Shown one piece after another: positions 8,511 through 16,463 of a DNA stretch of 37,097 nt. Made by a program: the position numbers and the translations under genes. The first letter of the stretch is position 1. Each line of letters begins with the position of its first letter. The notes below the pieces were generated by a model, which was not told the DNA's origin, ran no database searches, and worked only from the letters and a program-made list of their open reading frames with translations. Source of the DNA: Prevotella sp. (lineage in GTDB: Bacteria > Bacteroidota > Bacteroidia > Bacteroidales > Bacteroidaceae); assembly GCA_022773825.1 (NCBI GenBank), contig JALFOF010000057.1:1-37097 (forward strand), in the 5' to 3' direction.

Positions 8511-8942
8511 CTAACGCTCGGGCTTTATCGTAAAGCTCAGCTCGCGTTTCAGCGTGTCGTTCATAAGGTATATCGCCAAATAATAAGGTACAAGTATCGC
8601 GATGCCAGCCAAAGCCGACAGCGCTTCTGACAGTCCGGCATATATACAGCAGGCTATTGTTGCCATTAGTATTACCGCTGGTATGGCGAATGCCAGTATG
8701 ACGGCCTTTGCTCCGTTCGCGGTGTCGGTGCATACGATGACTTTCTGCCCCACTTTGAAACGGGAGGCGTTGTCGCATCTTACGTCAATAATCTTCTCCT
8801 TGCTTTCTGATGAAGAGCAGTATGAGGCTACTTTGCACGTGTTGCACGCACTGCTTTGCGTTATACGCACCTTCACCATCTCGCCGGAGATGCTGTCGAC
8901 TATGCCCGAATGAGTTATGTTGCCGTCCATAGTATGTTCCAT
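8511..8942 (-). CDS. rseC: SoxR-reducing system protein RseC family
   Basis: This 143-residue protein begins with a beta-rich domain carrying four clustered Cys (ACNTCKVASYC and the preceding segment), then two membrane helices (about 75-120) and a short basic tail. RseC proteins are encoded with Rnf/Rsx complexes and are thought to help their redox function. A second in-frame ATG lies four codons in (8930), leaving the exact start open. It is the first gene of the operon, 128 bp before rnfB, with a good promoter at 9012-9042. Confidence 0.88.
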   Translation of the reverse strand: MEHTMDGNITHSGIVDSISGEMVKVRITQSSACNTCKVASYCSSSESKEKIIDVRCDNASRFKVGQKVIVCTDTANGAKAVILAFAIPAVILMATIACCIYAGLSEALSALAGIAILVPYYLAIYLMNDTLKRELSFTIKPER

Positions 8943-9011
8943 TTAAGGTCGGATGCCGTTTTTGTGCTGTTGAACCTTTATGGTGAAATTGTAATGTCTA
9001 CATTGCAAATG

Positions 9012-9042
9012 CAAAAGTACGACTAATATTTGAAAAAACAAA
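9012..9042 (-). promoter_or_regulatory. promoter of the rseC-rnf operon
   Basis: On the minus strand TTTG (9039-9042) is followed after 19 bp by a perfect TACTTTTG (9012-9019). The start of transcription would be near 9007, giving a leader of about 65 nt. Confidence 0.75.
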
Positions 9043-9099
9043 ACATTTCAAAAAAAATATGGTTGTTTTATTAAAATATTCTCTTATTTCTGCCTTTTG

Positions 9100-9131
9100 T
9101 TTGGCTTATTGACGGAAAAATAGTAAATTTG
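9100..9131 (+). promoter_or_regulatory. promoter of pyruvate kinase
   Basis: TTTG (9100-9103) is followed after 20 bp by a perfect TAAATTTG (9124-9131). Transcription would begin near 9137, leaving a leader of about 125 nt. It diverges from the rnf promoter within the same 319-bp gap. Confidence 0.8.
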
Positions 9132-9192
9132 CACGTTATTTTTACGAAAATAGGGCAGGAGCTCTTCTTTCTGCTGGCATCGATAATATCCG

Positions 9193-9240
9193 TTAATGGC
9201 GGTTGTCGTCGTGTCATGGGTTGGAGTTACCGCCAATTAA
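9193..9240 (+). other. stem-loop in the pyk leader
   Basis: TTAATGGCGGT (9193-9203) pairs with ACCGCCAATTAA (9229-9240), giving 11 bp with one bulged A and a 25-nt loop. Directly after it a 7-codon reading frame (9242-9265) ends in a TGA that overlaps the pyk ATG (ATGA). Function unknown; it may affect translation start. Confidence 0.45.
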
Positions 9241-9261
9241 TATGCAACACTTCACTAAAGT

Positions 9262-10692
9262 ATGAAACAAACAAAGATTGTAGCCTCTGTTAGTGACCTC
9301 AGGTGCGAGGTGGAATTTATCAAAGACCTTTATGAAGCAGGCGTAAACGTCATACGCATGAATACGGCGCACGCCACCCCCGATGGCCTGCGTAAGATTA
9401 TACGTAACGTAAGGGCCGTGTCACCGCACCTTGGAATACTTATCGACACCAAGGGCCCAGAGGTTAGGACTACGGGTGCGGAAGCGCCAATCGAATACAA
9501 TGCAGGCGAGAAGGTAACCATAGTTGGCAACCCGGGGCAAGACACCGTGCACGATGTGGTATGTATGTCGTACCCGGACTTTGTGAAAGACGTCAAGGTG
9601 GGCGATGATGTGCTCTTCGATGACGGTGAGCTTGACATGAAAGTCGTGGAGAACGACGGCGAGAAAATCATCGCCGAGGTGATGAACGATGGCGTGCTCG
9701 GCTCTCACAAGAGTGTCAACGTGCCGGGCGAGCACATAGACCTGCCTGCGCTGACGGAGAAGGACAAGAGGAACATCATGCTGGCAATAGAGGAGGATAT
9801 AGACTTCATAGCCCATTCGTTTGTAAGGTCTAAGGAGGACCTTATGGCTGTGCAGGACATCCTTGACGAGCATAACTCCGACATAAAGATTATCGCCAAG
9901 ATAGAAAACCAGGAGGGTGTGGACAACATAGACGAGATCCTCGACCACTGTTATGGCATCATGGTGGCGCGTGGCGACCTCGGAATAGAAATCCCCGCGG
10001 AGCAGATACCGGGCATACAGCGTATGATAATCAAGAAATGCGTGTTCCGCAAGAAGCCCGTAATCGTAGCCACGCAGATGCTGCACACCATGATTAAAAA
10101 TCCTCGCCCGACGCGTGCGGAGGTCAGCGACATCGCCACGGCGGTGTTCAACAATACCGATGCTTTGATGCTCTCTGGCGAGACGGCGAGCGGCGCATAT
10201 CCGATAGAGGCGGTGCGCACCATGGCTCGCATAGCGGAGCAGGCCGAGGCAGACCGTGCCCTCTACTCGCACAAGGTTGATGTGGACGGAGCTGACACGA
10301 GTTTGCGTGACTTCCTGTGCAAGGCAGCCATAGAGACCACTTCAAAACTGGACGTTAAGTGCATCCTCACCGACTCTGGTTCAGGGCACGACGCGCGCAC
10401 ACTCGCAGCTTATCGCGGTCCCAACCCCGTGGTGGCGATATGCAAGCACGACAAGTTACAGCGCTGGCTCGCCCTCTCCTACGGCGTCATTGCCACTTAT
10501 CCGAAGCAGGACGAGGTGGACAAGATGTTCTATCACACCGTGCGCAAGCTCTACAAGCTGGGCATGGTGGCATTGGACGACAAGGTGACATACCTCTCCG
10601 GCCACATGAACATCGGCGTGTCAGACAAGACCACAGGTGTTTCCATGCTTGAGGTGAATACCGTCAGCGAGGTCTTCGCATACTACGAATAA
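9262..10692 (+). CDS. pyk: pyruvate kinase
   Basis: This 476-residue enzyme converts phosphoenolpyruvate and ADP to pyruvate and ATP, the last step of glycolysis. Visible motifs include IRMNTAH (31-37, substrate Arg and Asn), DTKGPEVR (62-69), a beta-barrel B domain (about 70-165), IIAKIENQEG with the catalytic Lys, VARGDLGIEIP, and the TRAEVSDIATAVFNNTDALMLSGETA region. The C-terminal regulatory domain is present. Length is usual for type II enzymes. It starts at the ATG that overlaps a short upstream frame. Confidence 0.97.
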   Translation: MKQTKIVASVSDLRCEVEFIKDLYEAGVNVIRMNTAHATPDGLRKIIRNVRAVSPHLGILIDTKGPEVRTTGAEAPIEYNAGEKVTIVGNPGQDTVHDVVCMSYPDFVKDVKVGDDVLFDDGELDMKVVENDGEKIIAEVMNDGVLGSHKSVNVPGEHIDLPALTEKDKRNIMLAIEEDIDFIAHSFVRSKEDLMAVQDILDEHNSDIKIIAKIENQEGVDNIDEILDHCYGIMVARGDLGIEIPAEQIPGIQRMIIKKCVFRKKPVIVATQMLHTMIKNPRPTRAEVSDIATAVFNNTDALMLSGETASGAYPIEAVRTMARIAEQAEADRALYSHKVDVDGADTSLRDFLCKAAIETTSKLDVKCILTDSGSGHDARTLAAYRGPNPVVAICKHDKLQRWLALSYGVIATYPKQDEVDKMFYHTVRKLYKLGMVALDDKVTYLSGHMNIGVSDKTTGVSMLEVNTVSEVFAYYE

Positions 10693-10697
10693 TTCCC

Positions 10698-10740
10698 TTG
10701 CCGCCCTTCCCCCTGACAAGTGGGTGGTGCGGGGCGGCAA
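10698..10740 (+). other. GC-rich stem-loop after pyk
   Basis: TTGCCGCCC (10698-10706) pairs with GGGCGGCAA (10732-10740), beginning 5 bp after the pyk stop. No T-run follows on the plus strand, so it may be an mRNA-stabilising stem or an inefficient terminator before rluA. Confidence 0.45.
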
Positions 10741-10813
10741 AAGATAGTCTCTCATCAGCCAAACGCCGCGCCCGTTCCCATGCAGAAGGACTGGTGTGAT
10801 GCTCCCATAACGT

Positions 10814-11710
10814 ATGTTCAACCCAAACAAGAAAGAATACAAGCAATACAGTTGCGACCGCGAGGCACCCCTTTTAGAGTACCTCCTTGCCACGCTCCCC
10901 GGCACAAAGACAAAGATAAAGAATACCCTGCAGGGCAGGGGCATAAAGGTCAACGGGAAGGTGGTGACGCAGTATGACTATCCTCTCGCCCCCGGCGACA
11001 AGGTAAGCGTGAGTTGTTCCAAGCGCAACGACACCTTCAAGAGCCGCTATGTCAGCATAGTTTACGAAGACCAATACCTTGTGGTGATAGAGAAGCAGCC
11101 CGGCATCCTCTCCATGGCGGCGGGGCACTCCTCGCTGAACGTGAAGGCAGTGCTCGACGACTATTTCAGACGCACGCGGCAGAAGTGCCATGCGCACGTG
11201 GTGCACCGCCTCGACCGCGACACCAGCGGACTGATGATATACGCCAAGGATATGGACACCGAGCAGATATTGGAGCACGAGTGGCACAACATAGTGTACG
11301 ACCGCCGATATGTGGCGCTTGTAAGCGGGGAGCTGGAAGAAAAAAACGGCACCATAGCCAACTGGCTGAAAGACAATAAGGCGTACGTCACCTACTCATC
11401 ACCCGTTGACAACGGTGGCAAATATGCCGTGACGCACTTTAACCTCCTTGCCTGCTCCACGGAACATTCGCTCGTGGAGTACCGTTTGGAGACGGGACGC
11501 AAGAACCAGATACGCGTACACTCGGCAGACATGGGGCATCCCGTCTGCGGAGACGTGAAGTACGGCAACGGAGACAATCCGCTGCGCCGCCTATGCCTCC
11601 ACGCATATATGCTGTGTTTCCATCATCCTGTGACTCGTAAGCCGATGGAGTTCTCCACCCCCATACCACCGCAGTTCAAGGAGGTGATAAACGCTGACAG
11701 AGTGAGGTGA
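10814..11710 (+). CDS. RluA-family 23S rRNA pseudouridine synthase
   Basis: This 298-residue protein has an N-terminal S4 RNA-binding domain (about 15-70, TKIKNTLQGRGIKVNG) followed by the pseudouridine synthase domain. The catalytic motif HRLDRDTSGL is at 131-140, with Asp134 the expected nucleophile; GRKNQIRVH and the GHPVCGDVKYG segment complete the active site. It isomerises uridine in rRNA, but the target site cannot be assigned from sequence alone (RluD and RluC are both possible). It follows pyk by 121 bp. Confidence 0.93.
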   Translation: MFNPNKKEYKQYSCDREAPLLEYLLATLPGTKTKIKNTLQGRGIKVNGKVVTQYDYPLAPGDKVSVSCSKRNDTFKSRYVSIVYEDQYLVVIEKQPGILSMAAGHSSLNVKAVLDDYFRRTRQKCHAHVVHRLDRDTSGLMIYAKDMDTEQILEHEWHNIVYDRRYVALVSGELEEKNGTIANWLKDNKAYVTYSSPVDNGGKYAVTHFNLLACSTEHSLVEYRLETGRKNQIRVHSADMGHPVCGDVKYGNGDNPLRRLCLHAYMLCFHHPVTRKPMEFSTPIPPQFKEVINADRVR

Positions 11711-11723
11711 TAACGGCGGCACG

Positions 11724-11808
11724 ACAAAAGCATAGCTATTGCGTTGTAATCTCATAGCTATTACGCTGTAATCTCATAGCTATTACATTGCAATCTCATA
11801 GCTATTGC
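11724..11808. repeat. 22-bp-period palindromic repeat cluster 2
   Basis: Four 19-bp units (11724-11742, 11746-11764, 11768-11786, 11790-11808) are separated by gtt, gct and att. Units 2 and 3 are GTAATCTCATAGCTATTAC; unit 4 is GCAATCTCATAGCTATTGC. The change of T to C at position 2 is matched by A to G at position 18, keeping the ends complementary. It starts 13 bp after the rluA stop. Confidence 0.9.
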
Positions 11809-11916
11809 CGTGGGGACACTGTGGCAGTCCGTTTGGCGGAAGGGTTGCGCCCCCCGTCAGAAGCGGTAGGTAGCGTTGCCGCATAGCGCATAACACGTAG
11901 ATAACACAACAAGAAC

Positions 11917-12066
11917 ATGGAGATAACACAATATATAATAGGTATAATAGCCATAGTGATAGCGTTCATTCTCGTAAAACGCTTCGTGAGCTGCTTGATT
12001 CGTTCCGTGGTCACACTGGCACTGTTGGCAGTACTTGCCTACCTTTACTTTAACTATCTCGCTTGA
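11917..12066 (+). CDS. small membrane protein, unknown function
   Basis: This 49-codon frame starts at an ATG and encodes two hydrophobic stretches with a short basic KRFVSC-type link, ending YLYFNYLA. The composition (Ile/Val/Leu/Ala with a Lys/Arg turn) looks like a genuine small membrane protein. It lies 26 bp upstream of the DUF4468 gene in the same direction. No named family is recognised. Confidence 0.55.
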   Translation: MEITQYIIGIIAIVIAFILVKRFVSCLIRSVVTLALLAVLAYLYFNYLA

Positions 12067-12092
12067 ATATAAACCACAAAAATAAAACCGAT

Positions 12093-12791
12093 ATGAAGAA
12101 ACTGACATTGCTTCTTGGACTGTTCATATTCTTTGCGACAGCCAACGCGCAGATTGTAAACAAGTATTCCAAGCCTCAGGAGACGTACACCGTCACCTCT
12201 GACGGGAAGATAGTAAACAAACAGAAGCGCGGACTCTTTGACCGCAACAAGACGGAGAAGGTCGTTGACAAGAAGTATCTGGAGGGTGCGTGCCCGGAGG
12301 TCAACGGTAAGGTGCAGTGGGAGCAAAGCTTCAAAGTTCAGGGCAAGTCCGCAAAGCAGGTGTATGACAGTATGCTGCCATTCCTGCAGGCATTTTGCAA
12401 GAGCAACGGCATGACGCAGCTGAGCAACGTGGCAGTGGTGAACGAGACAGACCACGAGATAGGTGCCAGCGTGCAGGAGTGGCTGGTGTTCGAGAACAAA
12501 CCGCTGTCGCTCGACAGAACGAAGTTCAACTACCAGCTCATCGTAAGGTGCTTCGATGGAAGGTGTGTGGTAACCATGCGCAATATGAGCTATATCTATG
12601 AGGAAGAGCGCGGCGGAGGACAGTTCCCCGCGGAGGACATGATAAGCGATGCCGAGGCGTTGAACAAGGCGAAGAACGGTTTTCAGAAAGGTGGCGTGCG
12701 CAAGTTCCGCACCAAGACGATAGACCGCAAGGACCAGATATTCACTATGATAGGGGAGCATCTCGCCAACTTGGCTGGCTCCAAGAAGTAA
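12093..12791 (+). CDS. DUF4468 domain-containing secreted protein
   Basis: The start chosen is the ATG giving MKKLTLLLGLFIFF, an evident signal peptide cleaved after ANA; the open frame extends ten codons further up but those are hydrophilic and would spoil it. The mature protein (about 212 residues) carries the DUF4468 fold with the GKVQWEQSF, VYDSMLPFLQAF and NYQLIVRCFDGRCV segments. DUF4468 proteins are Bacteroidetes-specific, periplasmic or lipid-exposed, and of unknown role. It lies between two small membrane proteins and ahead of a porin. Confidence 0.85.
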   Translation: MKKLTLLLGLFIFFATANAQIVNKYSKPQETYTVTSDGKIVNKQKRGLFDRNKTEKVVDKKYLEGACPEVNGKVQWEQSFKVQGKSAKQVYDSMLPFLQAFCKSNGMTQLSNVAVVNETDHEIGASVQEWLVFENKPLSLDRTKFNYQLIVRCFDGRCVVTMRNMSYIYEEERGGGQFPAEDMISDAEALNKAKNGFQKGGVRKFRTKTIDRKDQIFTMIGEHLANLAGSKK

Positions 12792-12848
12792 TGGCACATT
12801 CGCAGGAGACACTATAGACGGAAGGCATACACCTTATATAATATAATA

Positions 12849-13136
12849 ATGGACGAAGCAAAACAGAACAACACCGGCGCGGAAGAGACAGGGCAGGAGC
12901 AAGACAACCGTATAGCAGTACGCCCGGAACGCCACACCAAGCCGAAACCCGTGCGCGATGTGGTCTTCCACATACGTCAGGTGCTGAATGTGCTCTTCAT
13001 GCTGACAGCCCTCGTGGGGGCGTTGATGTATTGCGGCGTGATGGGAGAAGGCGTAGTGACGCGGCAGGGCATTATAGTTATTGTCATAGCAGTGTCAATA
13101 AAGATGGCGGAATGTATGCTCCGCTTCAAGAAGTAA
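12849..13136 (+). CDS. small two-helix membrane protein, unknown function
   Basis: This 95-residue protein has a polar N-terminus of about 40 residues followed by two membrane helices (about 45-65 and 74-92) and a basic RFKK end. The first ATG after the DUF4468 gene is used. Its last 25 nt overlap the largest possible start of the porin gene, which suggests translational coupling. No known domain is recognised. Confidence 0.7.
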   Translation: MDEAKQNNTGAEETGQEQDNRIAVRPERHTKPKPVRDVVFHIRQVLNVLFMLTALVGALMYCGVMGEGVVTRQGIIVIVIAVSIKMAECMLRFKK

Positions 13137-15487
13137 CAACAGGAAAGGCTGGAGAAGCCGACAAACAGACAAAGACATTGAACCGTTTTCTTGCCACGAT
13201 ACTCTTTGCCCTCGCTTGCATTGGCACCACATGGGCACAGATAGACGACTATAGTATGGATGGGTTTACCGTTACGGACAACACATTCAACCCCAACCGT
13301 GCTCTCGACTCGCTGAAGTCCAGCCACAAAAAGGTGCCTAAGGGCATGCACTTGTGGACTATTGACGAGAACTTCGGCGACATAACACCGCAGGTTCCCG
13401 ACACGTCGCAGCACCTTGTGATGAAGACTATCTTCACGGAAGGTATGTACGGCGAGTACAATACCACAGGCAACCTCGGCTCGCCACGCATCGCACGCAT
13501 CGCCACAGACCGCGACTTCACACCGCGCGACGCCTTCCTCGAACCTTACGGCTACTTCATAACGAAACCATCAGAACTGCGTTTCACCAATACCCTGTCG
13601 CCAATAACCAACCTTTACTATAACAGTTGCGGCAATAAGACTAACGGTGAAGACCACCTGAAGGCTCTTTTCGCGACCAACGTGAACAAGGAGGCGGGCT
13701 TTGGCTTTAAGTTTGACTACCTGTATGGGCGCGGTTACTACCAGAACCAGAACGGCGCATACTTCGACTACACCATGTGGGGCTCGTATATAGGGCAGCG
13801 TTATCAGGCGCATCTCGTGCTGTCATTCGACCACATGAAGACTTCTGAGAACGGAGGAATAGCTGATGACGAGTATATCACGCACCCAGAGGCGCAGTCG
13901 GACACCTATTCCGCCAACGAGATACCTACCATTCTCTCTGACAACTGGAACAGGAACGACGCTTTCCACCTTACGCTCTCGCACCGATACAATGTAGGTT
14001 TCCACAAGGAAGTGCCCATGACGGAGGAGGAAAAGGAGGCGAAACGCTTTGCTATGAAGGCTAAGCAGGAGAATGAAGCCATGCAGCAGACGGCAGAAAA
14101 GGCAGAGGAGACACCCTCAACGCCAGCAAGACGCCTGTCGGGAAGACCTGATGACGCGGTGATAGTGGGCGACCTGCCCAACGATTCCGTGAGGGACGAG
14201 GCACGAAAACTGGCAGAACAGAGGGCGAGGGAGGTCGCGGACAGTCTTATTGAGGCAAAGAAACAGGCGGAAGCGGATACTGTGTGGACAAAGGATATAT
14301 ACGTCCCAGTCACCAGTTTTATACATAATCTGAACTTCGACACTAACACTCACACCTACATAGCATACCGCACACCCAATGCTTACTATCTGAACCACTA
14401 TCAAGTTCAGGCGGATAAGGCATGGGGAGACTCCATATACGACGATACACGCTACTACACACTGCGCAATAGGCTTGCGATAGCACTCATGGAGGGGCTC
14501 AATAAGTATGTGCCGATGGGCGTAAAGCTGTTCGCCGGGCATGAGCTCAGGCACTACCAGCTGCCAGAGCTCGGTACAAACGCGTTCGGGTCATACACGG
14601 AATTCAACTTCACCGTCGGGGGACAGCTGATAAAGACTCTTGGTAACACGCTGCACTACAAGGCCATGGTGGAGACGACTCTCCTGGGAGAGGATGTAGG
14701 TGACGTCAGGATAGACGGCGAAGGCGACGTGAAGTTCCCCTTGTTCAAGGACACAGTGGATGTGGCTCTCAAGGCGTTCTATCACCTTACGAACCCCACT
14801 TTCCTGCAAAGACACTACCATTCCAAGCACTTTTGGTGGGACCACGACGGCTTTAACAAGCAGATGCACACCCACCTTGAGGGCACGTTCCGGCTACGTC
14901 GCACCGCTACAACACTGAGAGTGGCATACGATAACCTGCAGAACTACGTGTATATGGCAGAGAGTTACGACCGTCCCACGCCCTCCACGGTGACTAATCT
15001 CACCGCTGACGTGAGGCAATCATCAAAGAATATCAGCCTTTTCACCGCCTCCTTGGAGCAGGATTTCAAGCTCGGACCGCTCAGATGGGAAAACAAGGTG
15101 ACGTTACAGAAAAGCTCTGACGAAGACATAATGCCCGTACCGTCCGTCAATGTGTGGACAAACCTGTACCTTGACTTTAGGCTTGCCAAGGTGTTGAAGG
15201 TGCATTTCGGGGCGGATATGTACTGGTTCTCCAGCTATTATGCGCCGGAATACTGCGCACAGTTGGGGCAATACGCCGTGCAGGAGAACCAAGCCGTGAA
15301 GGCGAAGACTGGTAATTACCCCATAGTGAGTGCTTACCTGAACTTCAAACTCAAGCAGTGCCGCTTCTTCTTGATGATGTCTCACATCAACGCCGGGTCG
15401 GGAAACAAGAACTATTTCCTCACTCCGCACCATCCAATCAATGAAAGTACACTGCGTACAGGACTGGTATGGACGTTCAACAACTAA
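13112..15487 (+). CDS. putative outer-membrane porin (Porin_10 type)
   Basis: A very long protein (791 residues from ATG 13112) with a signal peptide ending TTWAQ, then a beta-strand-rich C-terminus rich in aromatic alternation (YYQNQNGAYFDYTMWGSYIG). It closes on LRTGLVWTFNN, with Phe near the end as in outer-membrane barrels. It resembles the Bacteroidetes putative porin family. A charged insert of about 100 residues (near 310-400, Ala/Glu/Lys-rich with repeated EE and AE) is coiled-coil-like and unusual. A TTG at 13178 would give a cleaner signal peptide (NRFLATILFALACIGTTWAQ), so the start is uncertain. QueC begins 2 bp after its stop. Confidence 0.8.
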   Translation: MYAPLQEVTTGKAGEADKQTKTLNRFLATILFALACIGTTWAQIDDYSMDGFTVTDNTFNPNRALDSLKSSHKKVPKGMHLWTIDENFGDITPQVPDTSQHLVMKTIFTEGMYGEYNTTGNLGSPRIARIATDRDFTPRDAFLEPYGYFITKPSELRFTNTLSPITNLYYNSCGNKTNGEDHLKALFATNVNKEAGFGFKFDYLYGRGYYQNQNGAYFDYTMWGSYIGQRYQAHLVLSFDHMKTSENGGIADDEYITHPEAQSDTYSANEIPTILSDNWNRNDAFHLTLSHRYNVGFHKEVPMTEEEKEAKRFAMKAKQENEAMQQTAEKAEETPSTPARRLSGRPDDAVIVGDLPNDSVRDEARKLAEQRAREVADSLIEAKKQAEADTVWTKDIYVPVTSFIHNLNFDTNTHTYIAYRTPNAYYLNHYQVQADKAWGDSIYDDTRYYTLRNRLAIALMEGLNKYVPMGVKLFAGHELRHYQLPELGTNAFGSYTEFNFTVGGQLIKTLGNTLHYKAMVETTLLGEDVGDVRIDGEGDVKFPLFKDTVDVALKAFYHLTNPTFLQRHYHSKHFWWDHDGFNKQMHTHLEGTFRLRRTATTLRVAYDNLQNYVYMAESYDRPTPSTVTNLTADVRQSSKNISLFTASLEQDFKLGPLRWENKVTLQKSSDEDIMPVPSVNVWTNLYLDFRLAKVLKVHFGADMYWFSSYYAPEYCAQLGQYAVQENQAVKAKTGNYPIVSAYLNFKLKQCRFFLMMSHINAGSGNKNYFLTPHHPINESTLRTGLVWTFNN

Positions 15488-15489
15488 CA

Positions 15490-16143
15490 ATGAAAGACAG
15501 CGTAATAATCCTCTCGGGGGGTATGGACTCCGTAACCATGCTTTACGAGTACAGAGACCGCATAGCAATGGCGGTGACATTCAATTACGGAAGTAAGCAC
15601 AATGAGCGTGAGATAGCCTTTGCCAAGTTGCATTGCCAGCGTCTTGGCATCGCTCACATAGTCATTCCGCTGGGCTTTATGCAGCAGTATTTCAAGTCAT
15701 CGCTGCTCATTGGCGGCGAGGAGATACCCGAGGGACACTACGAGGACGACAATATGAGGTCAACGGTGGTGCCTTTCCGCAACGGAATAATGCTCTCTAT
15801 TGCCGCTGGGTTGGCAGAGAGCAACGGGCTGAAGCACGTCATGCTCGCCAATCACTCTGGCGACCATGCCATCTATCCCGATTGCAGGCCGCGGTTTGTT
15901 GATGCTATGAGCAGCGCTATAGCAAACGGGACATACGACGGAGTGACTATTCTGGCACCATATACAGATATTACCAAGACCGATATAGCGCGCCGTGGCG
16001 CTGCCGCGGGCATTGATTACAGCGAGACATGGTCGTGCTATAAGGGTGGGGAGAAGCACTGCGGGAAGTGCGGAACCTGCACGGAAAGGAAGGAAGCGCT
16101 GCGCGACGCAGGCATTGACGACACCACAGAGTACGAAGATTGA
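15490..16143 (+). CDS. queC: 7-cyano-7-deazaguanine synthase
   Basis: This 217-residue enzyme converts 7-carboxy-7-deazaguanine to preQ0 with ATP and ammonia in queuosine biosynthesis. The PP-loop SGGMDS lies at 9-14, and the zinc ligands are in CYKGGEKHCGKCGTC (four Cys) near the C-terminus. The ATG two bases after the porin stop is chosen; an upstream in-frame start would only read through the end of the porin. A terminator follows at 16169. Confidence 0.96.
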   Translation: MKDSVIILSGGMDSVTMLYEYRDRIAMAVTFNYGSKHNEREIAFAKLHCQRLGIAHIVIPLGFMQQYFKSSLLIGGEEIPEGHYEDDNMRSTVVPFRNGIMLSIAAGLAESNGLKHVMLANHSGDHAIYPDCRPRFVDAMSSAIANGTYDGVTILAPYTDITKTDIARRGAAAGIDYSETWSCYKGGEKHCGKCGTCTERKEALRDAGIDDTTEYED

Positions 16144-16168
16144 CACTCTGTGACAAGCAAGAATACAT

Positions 16169-16220
16169 GGGTTAAAAGCACTATGGGATATATAAACCAA
16201 GTGTTTTTAACCCTTTTTTT
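16169..16220 (+). terminator. intrinsic terminator after queC
   Basis: GGGTTAAAAGCACT (16169-16182) pairs with AGTGTTTTTAACCC (16200-16213) with one G-U pair, followed by seven T (16214-16220). It ends the pyk-to-queC direction of transcription. Confidence 0.85.
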
Positions 16221-16383
16221 GTATGCGGCGGAATGCGTTCGCAGGGTGGTGGCACACCCCCCATACCGTGACTTCATGGAGTAAAAAACATGGAAAAGCA
16301 AGACTTGCAAGTCCATGACCATGTTCTATATTGGTTGTTGTATGTCATTTTTTGCGCAATAAACCCCAAAAAGCGGGACAAGT

Positions 16384-16416
16384 TTTCTTTATTCTTGCAA
16401 ATAATGCGTAACTTTG
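16384..16416 (+). promoter_or_regulatory. probable promoter of the DUF5686 gene
   Basis: A perfect -7 element TAACTTTG (16409-16416) has TTTC in place of TTTG 21 bp upstream (16384-16387). Transcription would begin near 16421. The rest of the gap (16221-16383) holds only short inverted repeats, such as ACATGG (16288-16293) with CCATGT (16319-16324). Confidence 0.5.
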
Positions 16417-16463
16417 CAGCTGAAAAAAGAAGTGCCAAGAAAAGAGATAAGGTTTCGTAAACC

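Noticed and set aside
9421..10272. Minus-strand open frame (283 codons) inside pyruvate kinase
   Set aside because: Antisense shadow of a gene with intact catalytic motifs, no promoter or protein-like features.
12054..12812. Minus-strand open frame (252 codons) opposite the DUF4468 gene
   Set aside because: The plus-strand product has a signal peptide and a known domain; the antisense product has none.
13031..13111. Longer N-terminus of the porin
   Set aside because: The added codons overlap the preceding membrane protein gene and would place a charged stretch before the signal peptide.
16288..16324. Inverted repeat ACATGG/CCATGT as regulatory site
   Set aside because: Short, without relation to the promoter spacing; likely chance.
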